NCBI GenBank assembly: GCA_964474655.1
Contig: CAYYTU010000067.1
Location: forward strand, 1 to 14,601
Reading direction: 5' to 3'
Origin: CAYYTU01 sp964474655
GTDB lineage: Bacteria > Chloroflexota > Anaerolineae > B4-G1
Length of the DNA: 14,601 nt
The notes under the pieces are model-generated. The model was not told where the DNA came from. It searched no databases and saw only the letters and a program-made list of their open reading frames with translations. Below, one piece after another: positions 6,897 to 14,182 of this stretch. The position numbers and the translations under genes are program-made. Positions within the stretch are counted from its first letter, which is position 1. The number at the start of each line of letters is the position of its first letter.

Positions 6897-7143
6897 CATT
6901 GTAGCCCGAAAATCATTTATGAATCTCGTTGTAGTACCAGGGAGTCCGTCCCGGATCACACAATTCGGCATCTTAATTTGCCCAACCCCACATCTGGGTT
7001 ATTTTGACAAATTAAACCCATATATGGGGTAGCAAAATCAGATAACGCGATTTCTAGATTTGCCGACGAACTTCCTGAGTAAAAATCTGCGAAATAAGAT
7101 AGAGGGATTCGTAAGCCTATCGAACTGAACGCTCGCTGTAGTT

Positions 7144-7431
7144 TTAGTCCTGCGGAGTAATCACATCCTCGATAAGTACCTTCCCCGCCGCCACCTCGTC
7201 GATGGAGTGTACGGCGCCACCGTTCTCCTCAATCACGTTGATAATGCCCTCATAACCAAGGTCATGTCCTTCGATGGTGATTTTGGCGTTTTCGACGCGA
7301 CGATCGATCTCGTAGATCGATATGTTGACGCCGTCAACGCCCTCCACGCAGGCCAGCAGCTGGACCAGATCGACGATGCTCGGTTCCAGTGGCTTCAATA
7401 CGTCAATCACCAGTCGGCGCAGATTGCCCAT
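7144..7431 (-). CDS. DUF211 family protein
   Basis: The 95-residue product matches DUF211, a small family with a ferredoxin-like fold known mainly from archaea and also from some bacteria; its function is not established. It opens with RRLVIDVLKPLEPSIVDL and continues LLACVEGVDGVNISIYEIDR and ITIEGHDLGYEGIINVIEENGGAVHSIDEVAAG, covering the whole family length. It starts six bases after the trmI stop codon and is almost certainly in the same transcript. No transporter or enzyme motif is present. Recognition of the family is firm; any role, such as metal or nucleotide binding, would be speculation. Confidence 0.85.
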   Translation of the reverse strand: MGNLRRLVIDVLKPLEPSIVDLVQLLACVEGVDGVNISIYEIDRRVENAKITIEGHDLGYEGIINVIEENGGAVHSIDEVAAGKVLIEDVITPQD

Positions 7432-7437
7432 ATGTCT

Positions 7438-8274
7438 TCATTCCTCCGTCGGTAAGAATGTCCGTGCGAAAATCAAGTAACCCGTGTGCGGCACTAGACG
7501 ATCTTCAGGGCGCAAGCGGGCGGGTATCGTCTTATAGGGCCTGAGCAGCAGCTCCTCTACCTCGATCCTACCGAAGTGGTGATTATCCAGGGCGCGGAGC
7601 AGACGGACCACCTGGTTGGCGGTCGGCACAAGGCAACCGAAAAACCCGCCGCCCACGAGGGCCTGATGGACCTGCTGAAGGTAATCCCAGGGGGTCGGCA
7701 GATCGAGGAAGACGGCGTCAACGTCGCGTTCGTCGAAGCCCTCCACCACATCGCGCGTCTTGAACGTAACGTGCTCGTCCAACTCCACTTGCTCCAGGTT
7801 CTGACGAGCCAGCTGTTGCATCTCCGGTCGATGGTCGTAGGTAAAGACACGCCCCGTCTTCCCGACAGCGTTGGCGAAGACGAGAGTCAAGCCCCCGCTC
7901 CCGGTACCAGCTTCGATCACGCGGCAGCCCGGCCCCAGATTCAGCTTCACCAGAATATAACCCGCGTCTTTGGGATAGACGATCTGCGTGGAGCGCTTGA
8001 GATTGCACACCAGATCATCAAGAGAAGGACGAAGCAAGAGAAGAGGAAAGCCCAAATGGGTGGAGGAGTCTGTCCCCCAGGGGCGACCAATCAGGTCGTT
8101 GTGGTTGATAGAGCCTCGATGTGTGTGAAAATCGGCTCCAGGCTCCAGCCGAAGGACAAACGATTTGCCATCGCGTCCAACGAGCAGAGCCAGGTCACCG
8201 GGTTGGGCAGCTTTTCTATCGTCGTTCGTACTCAAAATACCCTTGTGCGTGTGAACCTTTGAGGTTTCTGACAC
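7438..8274 (-). CDS. trmI: tRNA (adenine-N1)-methyltransferase, TrmI family
   Basis: The TrmI family methylates N1 of adenine 58 (and 57 in archaea) in the T-loop of tRNA using S-adenosylmethionine, stabilising tRNA, particularly in thermophiles. The 278-residue product has the family's small N-terminal domain ending in FHTHRGSINHNDLIG (about residues 49-63). The SAM-binding motif EAGTGSGGLT is at 121-130, the acidic TYDHRPEM segment near 145-152, and the catalytic-loop motif FLDLPTPWDY at 189-198. The family often has Glu where Asp147 stands here. The frame begins with GTG at 8274, which lacks a strong ribosome site; an in-frame TTG 13 codons later is an alternative. It leads the trmI-DUF211 unit. 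Confidence 0.93.
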   Translation of the reverse strand: MSETSKVHTHKGILSTNDDRKAAQPGDLALLVGRDGKSFVLRLEPGADFHTHRGSINHNDLIGRPWGTDSSTHLGFPLLLLRPSLDDLVCNLKRSTQIVYPKDAGYILVKLNLGPGCRVIEAGTGSGGLTLVFANAVGKTGRVFTYDHRPEMQQLARQNLEQVELDEHVTFKTRDVVEGFDERDVDAVFLDLPTPWDYLQQVHQALVGGGFFGCLVPTANQVVRLLRALDNHHFGRIEVEELLLRPYKTIPARLRPEDRLVPHTGYLIFARTFLPTEE

Positions 8275-8343
8275 ATCTCAACCACCAGAGAATGCCGTAG
8301 AAGATTCAGGGTTGATGTCTCTCGCTCTTCACGCACAGCAACA

Positions 8344-8371
8344 ATTATATCGTACTCCAAGAGGTATGCAA
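8344..8371 (-). promoter_or_regulatory. Candidate promoter of trmI
   Basis: On the minus strand a perfect TATAAT (-10, 8344-8349) is preceded at 16 bp by TTGCAT (8366-8371), a weak -35. The start site would be roughly 60 bases ahead of the trmI start codon. GGGTTGA/TCAACCC motifs lie on both sides. Confidence 0.45.
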
Positions 8372-8385
8372 CTCTCAACCCAACC

Positions 8386-8478
8386 AGGGCAAACGAAGCT
8401 GGGGTTGATACGCTCGGTAAACGCACCTGTAGGCAATTTAATGCGTCTAGGGTGCTTTGGAATTGCTTCGTTTGCCCT
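8386..8478. repeat. Perfect 14-bp inverted repeat upstream of the trmI promoter
   Basis: AGGGCAAACGAAGC (8386-8399) and GCTTCGTTTGCCCT (8465-8478) are exact reverse complements separated by 65 bp. Within the loop, ACGCA/TGCGT and GCACC/GGTGC can form nested pairs. It lies upstream of the candidate -35, so it would not be part of the trmI transcript if that promoter is right. Confidence 0.6.
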
Positions 8479-8824
8479 TCCCTCCCGCCGTTTGACTTGG
8501 GGACAAGATGGTGGTACACTTTAGCTCGGTAAGGACATACTGATCCTGACCCAGGATCGTACGAGGAAGAACTACGCGACGCGACGGCACCTTCTCAATA
8601 GTCGGCCTCAGGAGTGAAAGGGATCGCGCGTTTCCTCGAAGGTAGATATGGGGCGGGCCTTCTCGAAACCTCTAGCAGGAGCTAACTGAACACGATCCCC
8701 TGAAAGTCTTAACACGCTCTATGGGGTACTTGAAACGGTTAAAATTCACATTGTCGGATCAGTAACGTCTGAGAAAAATAGCCCGGCGGATCTGGAAGAT
8801 ACCCTTCCCCCAACGTCAATCAGC

Positions 8825-8843
8825 ATCTGACGCCTCGTCAGAT
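8825..8843. promoter_or_regulatory. Perfect 19-bp palindrome before the response regulator
   Basis: Arms ATCTGACG and CGTCAGAT enclose CCT. The palindrome lies about 20 bases before the ribosome site (AAGGAGGA, 8862-8869), either as an operator or as a leader hairpin. A related layout (arms GATCCTG/CAGGATC around ACC) is at 8542-8558. Confidence 0.4.
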
Positions 8844-8875
8844 CATCGAAAGACCGCAACCAAGGAGGAATCCGA

Positions 8876-9262
8876 ATGGCGGAGGAAAAAAAGGTCGTTG
8901 TCTGTATCGAAGACGAACCTGAAATGATCGACCTGGTTAAGCTCATCCTACGACGCTCTGAGTTTAAGCTGGTGGGTGCTGTTGGGGGGCGCAACGGCAT
9001 TGATACGGTGCGCGAGCTCCAGCCTGACCTGGTGTTACTAGACTTGATGATGCCGGATATCGACGGCTGGGAAGTCTACCGCCAGATGAAAGCCGACGAA
9101 GACCTCAGAGATATTCCAGTGATCGTCGTCACCGCCAAAGCTCAAAGCATCGACAAGGTGTTAGGCGTCCATATTGCCAAGGTGGACAACTACATCACGA
9201 AACCGTTCAGCCCCCAGGAGCTCCTAGAAAGCGTGGATAAAGTTCTAGCGAATCAGATCTGA
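8876..9262 (+). CDS. Stand-alone CheY-like response regulator
   Basis: The 128-residue product is a single receiver domain with no output domain. It carries all the key residues: the acidic pair Glu12-Asp13, the phosphoacceptor Asp56 in VLLDLMMPDIDGW, Thr86 in VIVVTAK, and Lys109 in YITKPF. Such proteins accept a phosphate from a histidine kinase and act by protein-protein contact. The ATG at 8876 has AAGGAGGA six bases upstream. No histidine kinase is present in the window, so its partner is elsewhere. It is the first plus-strand gene after the divergent region, 98 bp before the adenosine-specific kinase, and may or may not share its transcript. Confidence 0.95.
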   Translation: MAEEKKVVVCIEDEPEMIDLVKLILRRSEFKLVGAVGGRNGIDTVRELQPDLVLLDLMMPDIDGWEVYRQMKADEDLRDIPVIVVTAKAQSIDKVLGVHIAKVDNYITKPFSPQELLESVDKVLANQI

Positions 9263-9349
9263 CGTTCACATAACTTTTCAGACATAGCCGATCGACGGTG
9301 CATGCGGTGGCTCGGGCAGGTCCCCGACCATCGCTGCTTGGCTTATATC

Positions 9350-9355
9350 GGAGGT
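9350..9355 (+). promoter_or_regulatory. Ribosome binding site that decides the kinase start
   Basis: GGAGGT lies two bases before the ATG at 9358 but five bases before the next ATG at 9361. The second ATG is the better start. Confidence 0.75.
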
Positions 9356-9360
9356 AAATG

Positions 9361-9846
9361 ATGGAACTTGAGGTGGTTCAAATTGAAAAACCAGAGGCAC
9401 TGAACATCATCTTGGGCCAATCCCATTTCATTAAGACAGTGGAGGACATTCACGAGGCTCTGGTAGGCACAGTACCGGGCATCGACTTTGGCCTGGCTTT
9501 TTGCGAATCCTCAGGGCCGGCCCTGGTGCGGACGACAGGCACGGATGATGACCTGATCGAGATGGCGACGAAAAACGCCCTTGCGCTGAGCGCGGGGCAC
9601 AGCTTCATCATCTTCCTCGGCGAGGGGTTCTACCCCATCAACGTGCTCACCGCCGTCAAGCGCGTCCCCGAAGTCTGTCGCATCTTCTGCGCCACCGCTA
9701 ATCCAGCCGAGGTGATCGTGGCCGAGACGGGGCAAGGACGGGGTATATTGGGCGTGATCGACGGCGTCAAAACCAAGGGCGTTGAGACAGAAAAAGATGT
9801 CGAGGAGCGAAAGGCCCTGCTCCGCGCGATCGGCTACAAATTGTAG
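9361..9846 (+). CDS. Adenosine-specific kinase family protein
   Basis: The 161-residue product belongs to the family formerly called DUF355, known from archaea such as Pyrobaculum and from some bacteria. It is annotated as adenosine-specific kinase on the basis of an adenosine-bound structure; physiological activity is less well established. Family landmarks seen are the opening VVQIEKPEALNIILGQSHFIK, LVRTTGTDDDLIEMA, SAGHSFIIFL, INVLTAVKRVPEVCRIFCATANP and VAETGQGRGILGVIDG, together covering the full length. There is no P-loop or signal peptide, and a cytoplasmic enzyme is expected. It is followed closely by a DUF192 gene. The family name is secure; the biochemical role is inherited from relatives. 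Confidence 0.88.
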   Translation: MELEVVQIEKPEALNIILGQSHFIKTVEDIHEALVGTVPGIDFGLAFCESSGPALVRTTGTDDDLIEMATKNALALSAGHSFIIFLGEGFYPINVLTAVKRVPEVCRIFCATANPAEVIVAETGQGRGILGVIDGVKTKGVETEKDVEERKALLRAIGYKL

Positions 9847-9888
9847 CACTGCCCCCCACAAGATTGGACACAGGTTTTGTCAGCTAAA

Positions 9889-10266
9889 ATGGCCCTGGAA
9901 GTGTGGAACGCCTCGCGCGGTGAACAGATCCTGAGGCGCGTACGCCGCTGCGAGACCTTTCTCTGTCACCTGCGCGGGTTGACCTTCCGGCGTTCCTTGA
10001 AAGACGACGAGGGGCTGTTGCTCGTTGGCGAGCGCGAAAACCGCCTTGATACAACCATACATATGTTTTTCGTCTTCTTCCCCATTGCAGCGATCTGGCT
10101 AAATAGCGACGGGCGCGTAGTGGACGCCAAACTGGCGCGTCCATTCCGGCCCCTTTATGCGCCTCGCGCCCCAGCGCGGGACGTACTTGAAGGACCGCCC
10201 CGCCTGCTCGATCGCGTGGAAGTGGGAGATCATCTTCGCTTCGATGGAGGGCTCCGGGATGACTAG
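9889..10266 (+). CDS. DUF192 family protein
   Basis: The 125-residue product matches DUF192, a small beta-rich family of unknown function. Family features in order are: RRCETFLCHLRGLTFRRSL (residues about 18-36), TTIHMFFVFFPIAAIWLNSDGRVVDA (corresponding to the SFWMKNTLIPLDVAFLD block), APRAPARDVLEGP, and the closing VEVGDHLRF. Most family members are secreted or lipid-anchored, but no signal peptide is seen here. The start is uncertain: ATG 9889 is used, while TTG 9877 in the same frame is possible, and neither has a strong ribosome site. The stop overlaps the ATG of the LysM/M23 gene by eight bases, so the two are probably translationally coupled. Confidence 0.8.
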   Translation: MALEVWNASRGEQILRRVRRCETFLCHLRGLTFRRSLKDDEGLLLVGERENRLDTTIHMFFVFFPIAAIWLNSDGRVVDAKLARPFRPLYAPRAPARDVLEGPPRLLDRVEVGDHLRFDGGLRDD

Positions 10267-11698
10267 AAGGTCGATGATTGCCCTGGTTCTGGTCGCCACA
10301 CTTGCTCTGACCTCGTTGGGCTTTGCGCCCACTCAATCGGCCGAACCGCCGCACGTACACGTGGTAGAACGCGGCGAAACGCTCCAGACCATCGCCCAGC
10401 GCTACGGCTTGACGGTGGACGCCGTCACACACGCTAACGGCCTGCCCAACCCGCGCAGCATCTACGTCGGGCAACGACTGACCATCCCCGGTGAACGCAA
10501 TGAGGTCGATCGAGAGGCCACGGCCCCTTACGTCGTACAGGCCGGCGATACGCTCAATGCTCTTGCCCGCCGCTATCACACGACCTGGCGGGCCCTGGCC
10601 CAGCTCAACGGTATGCTTTCCCCCAATGCCATACACGTGGGACAAGTCATCCGCGTCCCGGAACGTGACCTGAACAGCGCAGAGACAAAAAGCGGCATCC
10701 ACCTGGTGCGTCCCGGCGACACGTTATTTCGCCTTGCATCCCGCTACGGCATAACCCCGTGGGCGCTGGCCAAGAGGAGCCACATCGCCAACCCGGCCCT
10801 GATCTACGTCGGTCAATTACTTAGCGTGCCCCAGGGAGAAGAGAGATCACTGCCCGATCCCTTTCTAGCCGTGGACGTGCGCCCGCTGCCGGTAGTTCAG
10901 GGAAAGACCATAGTCGTCACCGTGCGAACCACAAAACCCGTCACGCTGGAGGGCCAGCTATTCGATCAACCGCTACGCTTCGGCGAGCAAGATGGCGTCT
11001 ACTACGGTCTGATGGGCGTGCACGTCTTCACAGAACCAGGGCTTTACGAGCTGACCATCACCGCCACCGATGGAGATGCACAGACCACGGAGATCACAGC
11101 GGACGTGGTGGTGGAGGATAAACGCTTCGGCTACGAACGCATCGACGTATCGGCGAGCCTGCTCGATCCCAACATCGTTGCGATGGAGAAGGAACGCCTG
11201 GACGCCGTGCGTTACACCTTCTCGCCAGAGCGGCGGTGGGATACTACCTTCGGGAAACCATGTGCGGGCAACGTCTCCTCCTATTTCGGATCACGTCGCT
11301 CCTACAACGGCAGCCCCTACACAAGCTACCACTCCGGGGTGGACTTCCGAGCGCCAGGAGGCACGCCGGTCTACGCGCCGGCCAGCGCTACCGTCTCTCT
11401 GGTCGAGCCGCTGACTGTGCGAGGCAACGCCATCGTTCTCGACCACGGCTGGGGCGTGCTGACCGGCTACTGGCATCTCTCGTCGATGGCGGTTGAGGTG
11501 GGCCAGAAGGTCGAACAAGGCGAGATCATCGGCCACGTGGGTAACACCGGCCTCTCCACCGGCGCGCACCTCCACTGGGAAACGTGGGTCGGCGGCATTA
11601 GCGTCGACGGCACCCAGTGGTGGGATTCGTTCTACCCCTGGCCGACGTCAAAAGACGACCAGCCGCATGGCCTGCAACAATTAATTGATGAAGACTGA
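10259..11698 (+). CDS. Secreted 3xLysM M23 family metallopeptidase
   Basis: This is a predicted exported cell-wall endopeptidase or wall-binding protein. The 479-residue product begins with a typical signal peptide (two Arg, then a hydrophobic stretch to about residue 28). Three LysM domains follow at about 33-77, 90-134 and 147-191, then a beta-rich Ig-like segment (about 205-286) and a C-terminal M23 domain. The M23 zinc and catalytic residues are intact: HSGVD (His358, Asp362), YWHL (His406) and HLH (His437, His439). ATG 10259 is chosen because GGAGG lies eight bases upstream and the signal peptide follows directly; the frame is open from 10157. The nitroreductase gene follows by 16 bp. 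Confidence 0.93.
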   Translation: MTRRSMIALVLVATLALTSLGFAPTQSAEPPHVHVVERGETLQTIAQRYGLTVDAVTHANGLPNPRSIYVGQRLTIPGERNEVDREATAPYVVQAGDTLNALARRYHTTWRALAQLNGMLSPNAIHVGQVIRVPERDLNSAETKSGIHLVRPGDTLFRLASRYGITPWALAKRSHIANPALIYVGQLLSVPQGEERSLPDPFLAVDVRPLPVVQGKTIVVTVRTTKPVTLEGQLFDQPLRFGEQDGVYYGLMGVHVFTEPGLYELTITATDGDAQTTEITADVVVEDKRFGYERIDVSASLLDPNIVAMEKERLDAVRYTFSPERRWDTTFGKPCAGNVSSYFGSRRSYNGSPYTSYHSGVDFRAPGGTPVYAPASATVSLVEPLTVRGNAIVLDHGWGVLTGYWHLSSMAVEVGQKVEQGEIIGHVGNTGLSTGAHLHWETWVGGISVDGTQWWDSFYPWPTSKDDQPHGLQQLIDED

Positions 11699-11714
11699 CT
11701 TGAGGAGGTAACCG

Positions 11715-12227
11715 ATGGAATTTCTCGATCTGATCGAAGCGCGATACAGCGTGCGGGCTTACAAGCCCGACCCCGTCGAAGAGGGGAAGCTACAACAAGT
11801 GCTGGAGGCGGCCCGACTGGCGCCAACCGCGGCCAACCGCCAGCCCTTCCAGCTAATCGTGATTCACACAGAAGGACGCAAAGAGGAATTGGAGCGCGTC
11901 TACGACAAAGAGTGGTTCGTGCAGCCGCCGCTGATTATCGCCGCCGTCGGCCTGCCGACGAGAGCCTGGACGCGCCGGGAGGATGGAAAGAACTACGTCG
12001 ACGTCGACGTTGCCATCGTAATGGATCACCTGATCCTGGCAGCGGCCGATCTGGGGTTGGGCACGTGCTGGATCGGCGCATTCGATCCCGATGCTGCGCG
12101 CGAGGTGCTGGACCTGCCCAATAATGTAGAACCGATCGCTTTCACGCCGCTGGGCTACCCCGACGACGAGCCCAAACCGAAGAAACGGCGCGACATGGGC
12201 GAGCTGGTACGGCACGAGCGCTGGTAG
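11715..12227 (+). CDS. Nitroreductase family flavoprotein
   Basis: The 170-residue product is a short nitroreductase-family protein, expected to bind FMN as a homodimer and reduce a substrate with NAD(P)H. The family opening ARYSVRAYKPDPV (residues about 8-20) supplies FMN phosphate contacts. AARLAPTAANRQPFQLIV (about 32-49) and AAADLGLGTCWIGAFD (about 108-123) are the other conserved blocks, and LPLGYPDD-like FTPLGYPDDEPKPKKR is the usual ending. AGGAGGT lies five bases before the ATG. It sits between the LysM/M23 gene (16-bp gap) and cmk (5-bp gap), so it is probably in one transcript with both. The substrate cannot be inferred. Confidence 0.9.
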   Translation: MEFLDLIEARYSVRAYKPDPVEEGKLQQVLEAARLAPTAANRQPFQLIVIHTEGRKEELERVYDKEWFVQPPLIIAAVGLPTRAWTRREDGKNYVDVDVAIVMDHLILAAADLGLGTCWIGAFDPDAAREVLDLPNNVEPIAFTPLGYPDDEPKPKKRRDMGELVRHERW

Positions 12228-12232
12228 GGGGT

Positions 12233-12925
12233 ATGAAACCATCGACCATCGCGATTGACGGCCCGGCCGCATCGGGCAAGAGCACCATCGGAGAGCTGCT
12301 GGCCCAAAGGCTAGGAGCTCTCTACTTTGATACCGGTGTGATGTATCGCGCCGTGACCTGGGCGGCACTGGATCGTGACGTGACCATCAATGACGAGGAA
12401 GCCATCACGGCCCTGGCGGAGCGTCTGCACATCGACGTCACCGATCCTGACGTCGACGACGGGCGTCAGTATACTGTCTTGGTCGACGATGAGGACATCA
12501 CCTGGGAGATCCGGAAGCCGGCGGTGGACGCCCACGTCTCGCGCGTATCGGCCTACCCCGGCGTGCGGCGCGCACTGGTCGCGCAGCAACGGCGCGTGAC
12601 GGCGAAAGGGCCGGTGGTGATGGTAGGACGCGATATCGGCACCGTCGTGATCCCCGACGCCGACCTCAAGATCTACCTCGACGCTAGCGTCGAGGAGCGG
12701 GCACAGCGTCGCTGGCGAGAGCTGCAAGCGCGCGGCAAAGAGACTAACTACGACACCGTGTTGAGCTCTATGCGCCGGCGCGACACCATCGACAGCAACC
12801 GCGAGGCCTCTCCCCTGCGCGTCGCCGCCGACGCCATCGTGGTCGATACGACCCACCTCAGCATCGAAGAGGTCGAGACCAAAGTCGTGCGCCTGGTCGA
12901 ATCGCAAGGATGCCCGCCGGCCTGA
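12233..12925 (+). CDS. cmk: Cytidylate kinase
   Basis: This enzyme phosphorylates CMP and dCMP with ATP, feeding the pyrimidine nucleotide pool. The 230-residue product has the P-loop GPAASGKST at residues 10-18, the NMP-binding FDTGVMYRAVTWAAL segment near residue 34, and the cmk-typical VGRDIGTVVIPDADLKIYLDAS block. The lid region with RRWRE and RRRDTIDSNREASPLRVA is also present, as is the ending DAIVVDTTHLSIEEV. Length and all motifs are normal. GGGGGT just upstream of the ATG is the ribosome site. Its 3' end overlaps the DUF512 gene by 16 bp in another frame. Confidence 0.97.
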   Translation: MKPSTIAIDGPAASGKSTIGELLAQRLGALYFDTGVMYRAVTWAALDRDVTINDEEAITALAERLHIDVTDPDVDDGRQYTVLVDDEDITWEIRKPAVDAHVSRVSAYPGVRRALVAQQRRVTAKGPVVMVGRDIGTVVIPDADLKIYLDASVEERAQRRWRELQARGKETNYDTVLSSMRRRDTIDSNREASPLRVAADAIVVDTTHLSIEEVETKVVRLVESQGCPPA

Positions 12926-14154
12926 TCGAAGCCGTCCACCCGCATAGTCTGGCGGAGCGGGCCGGGCTGCGGGCCGGCGACGCGCTGCTGGCGATCAACG
13001 GGCACCAGCTGCGCGACGTGATCGACGTGCGCTTCTACGCCGCCGAGCCCTACCTGGCGCTGGAGGCGCGGCGAGCGAGCAAGACGTTCACCCGCCAGGT
13101 CGAGCGGCGCTTCAATGAACCATTGGGGCTCTCGTTCACCGAACCGACCTTCGATGGCATCCGCCGTTGCAACAACCGCTGCGAGTTCTGCTTCGTGGAC
13201 CAGATGCCGCCGGGGTTGCGCCCCTCGCTCTACCTCAAGGACGACGACTACCGCTACTCCTTCCTCCACGGCACCTACATCACATTGACCAACCTGACCG
13301 CAACCGACTGGGCCCGCATCGAGGAACAGCACCTCAGCCCGCTCTACGTCTCGGTCCACGCCACCAAGCCCGCGCTGCGCCGCCGCTACTTGCGCAACCC
13401 CGACGCGCCGGACGTCCTGGATCAGCTACGGCGCCTGACCGAAATCGGGGTCGAGGTCCACACACAGATCGTGGTGCGCCCAGGCATCAACGATAGGGCT
13501 CATCTGGATCGCTCCATTGCCGACTTGGTCGCCTATTACCCGGACGTGCGCTCTCTCAGCGTGGTGCCGGTGGGGCTGACGAAGTACCACCGCGGCGATT
13601 GCCGCCTGCTCACCCTGGACGAGATGGAGGAGGTCTCCCAGCAAGTGCTCGAATGGCAAACGCGGCTGCGAGAGGATCTGAGCGCCGCCTTCGCCTATCT
13701 CTCCGACGAGTGGTATCTGCGCCTGGGCGAAACCGTGCCACCGCTGACGGCCTACGACGGGCTCGACCTGACCGAAAACGGCGTCGGGCTCGTGCGACGC
13801 TTTCTGAATACGGAGGTCGATCAGCTTAGAGATTCCCATTCCAGCTCACCCGCTACCCTGGTGACCGGCACGCTTTTCGCCCCCACGCTGAGCGCTGCCC
13901 TGAAAGATACACCGGTCGAAGTCTTCCCGGTCGTCAACCGCTTCTTCGGCCAGACGGTGACGGTGGCGGGGCTGCTGACGGCCCAAGACGTGATTGAGCA
14001 GCTGCCGGCAAAGCGTTTGAACGACGTGGTGGTTCTGCCAGCGGCGATGTTCGGCGGTCCAGAGGGCCAGTCGCTTGACGAGATGTGGCCCGAGGACGTG
14101 GCAACGACGCTAGATCGCCCGGTGGAAGTAAACGCTCGCGTCTTTAGGCCATGA
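12910..14154 (+). CDS. DUF512 family protein: PDZ plus radical-SAM-like Fe-S domain
   Basis: The 414-residue product has the known DUF512 architecture. An N-terminal PDZ-like domain (residues about 3-40, LIEAVHPHSLAERAGLRAGD) leads to a radical-SAM-type barrel with the cluster motif Cys87-x3-Cys91-x2-Cys94 (RCNNRCEFCFVDQMP). Family blocks LKDDDYRYSFLHGTYITLTNL, SVHAT and VVPVGLTKYHRG follow, and the C-terminal DUF512 region (about 200-405) completes it. The family is found in Firmicutes, Actinobacteria, Cyanobacteria and Chloroflexota, often near the GTPase gene der; its reaction is unknown. The ATG lies inside the end of cmk (16-bp overlap), suggesting coupled translation. The start is fixed by the PDZ domain, which begins at once. 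Confidence 0.93.
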   Translation: MPAGLIEAVHPHSLAERAGLRAGDALLAINGHQLRDVIDVRFYAAEPYLALEARRASKTFTRQVERRFNEPLGLSFTEPTFDGIRRCNNRCEFCFVDQMPPGLRPSLYLKDDDYRYSFLHGTYITLTNLTATDWARIEEQHLSPLYVSVHATKPALRRRYLRNPDAPDVLDQLRRLTEIGVEVHTQIVVRPGINDRAHLDRSIADLVAYYPDVRSLSVVPVGLTKYHRGDCRLLTLDEMEEVSQQVLEWQTRLREDLSAAFAYLSDEWYLRLGETVPPLTAYDGLDLTENGVGLVRRFLNTEVDQLRDSHSSSPATLVTGTLFAPTLSAALKDTPVEVFPVVNRFFGQTVTVAGLLTAQDVIEQLPAKRLNDVVVLPAAMFGGPEGQSLDEMWPEDVATTLDRPVEVNARVFRP

Positions 14155-14182
14155 TTGCCCCCGATGCTGCTCCCAGCGATGA

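Larger units (their letters stand above)
6353..7143. other. AT-rich, repeat-laden intergenic region
   Basis: About 790 bp separate the 3' end of the DUF211 gene from the 5' end of the CNNM-like gene, and composition is visibly lower in GC than in the neighbours. It contains the inverted repeat at 6375-6443, a hairpin repeat at 6516-6567, a 266-bp MITE-like element (6631-6896), a 20-bp tandem duplication around 6660-6693, and palindromes near 6984-7028. Two short overlapping reading frames, at 6695-6916 (minus) and 6741-7007 (plus), have no recognisable product. A promoter for the CNNM-VIT pair should lie here but was not identified with confidence. Confidence 0.65.
8275..8875. other. Divergent intergenic region between trmI and the response regulator
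   Basis: This 601-bp stretch must contain promoters for both directions. It holds a likely trmI promoter (8344-8371), a perfect 14-bp inverted repeat (8386-8478), two TCAACC/GGTTGA pairs, and two perfect short palindromes at 8542-8558 and 8825-8843. Reading frames across 8232-8519 (minus) and 8312-8524 (plus) are unrecognised and not supported as genes. Confidence 0.6.

Noticed and set aside
6695..6916. 73-codon minus-strand frame in the AT-rich island
   Set aside because: It is unrecognised, crosses the right terminal repeat of the MITE-like element, and has no ribosome site; it is kept only as a note within that element.
6741..7007. 88-codon plus-strand frame in the AT-rich island
   Set aside because: It overlaps the minus-strand frame, resembles no family, and its hydrophobic start is weak evidence at this base composition.
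8232..8519. 95-codon minus-strand frame upstream of and overlapping trmI
   Set aside because: It overlaps the trmI start, runs through the candidate promoter and inverted repeat, and has no family resemblance.
9884..10702. 272-codon minus-strand reading frame over DUF192 and LysM
   Set aside because: It is antisense to two supported genes, with no family resemblance and no start signal.
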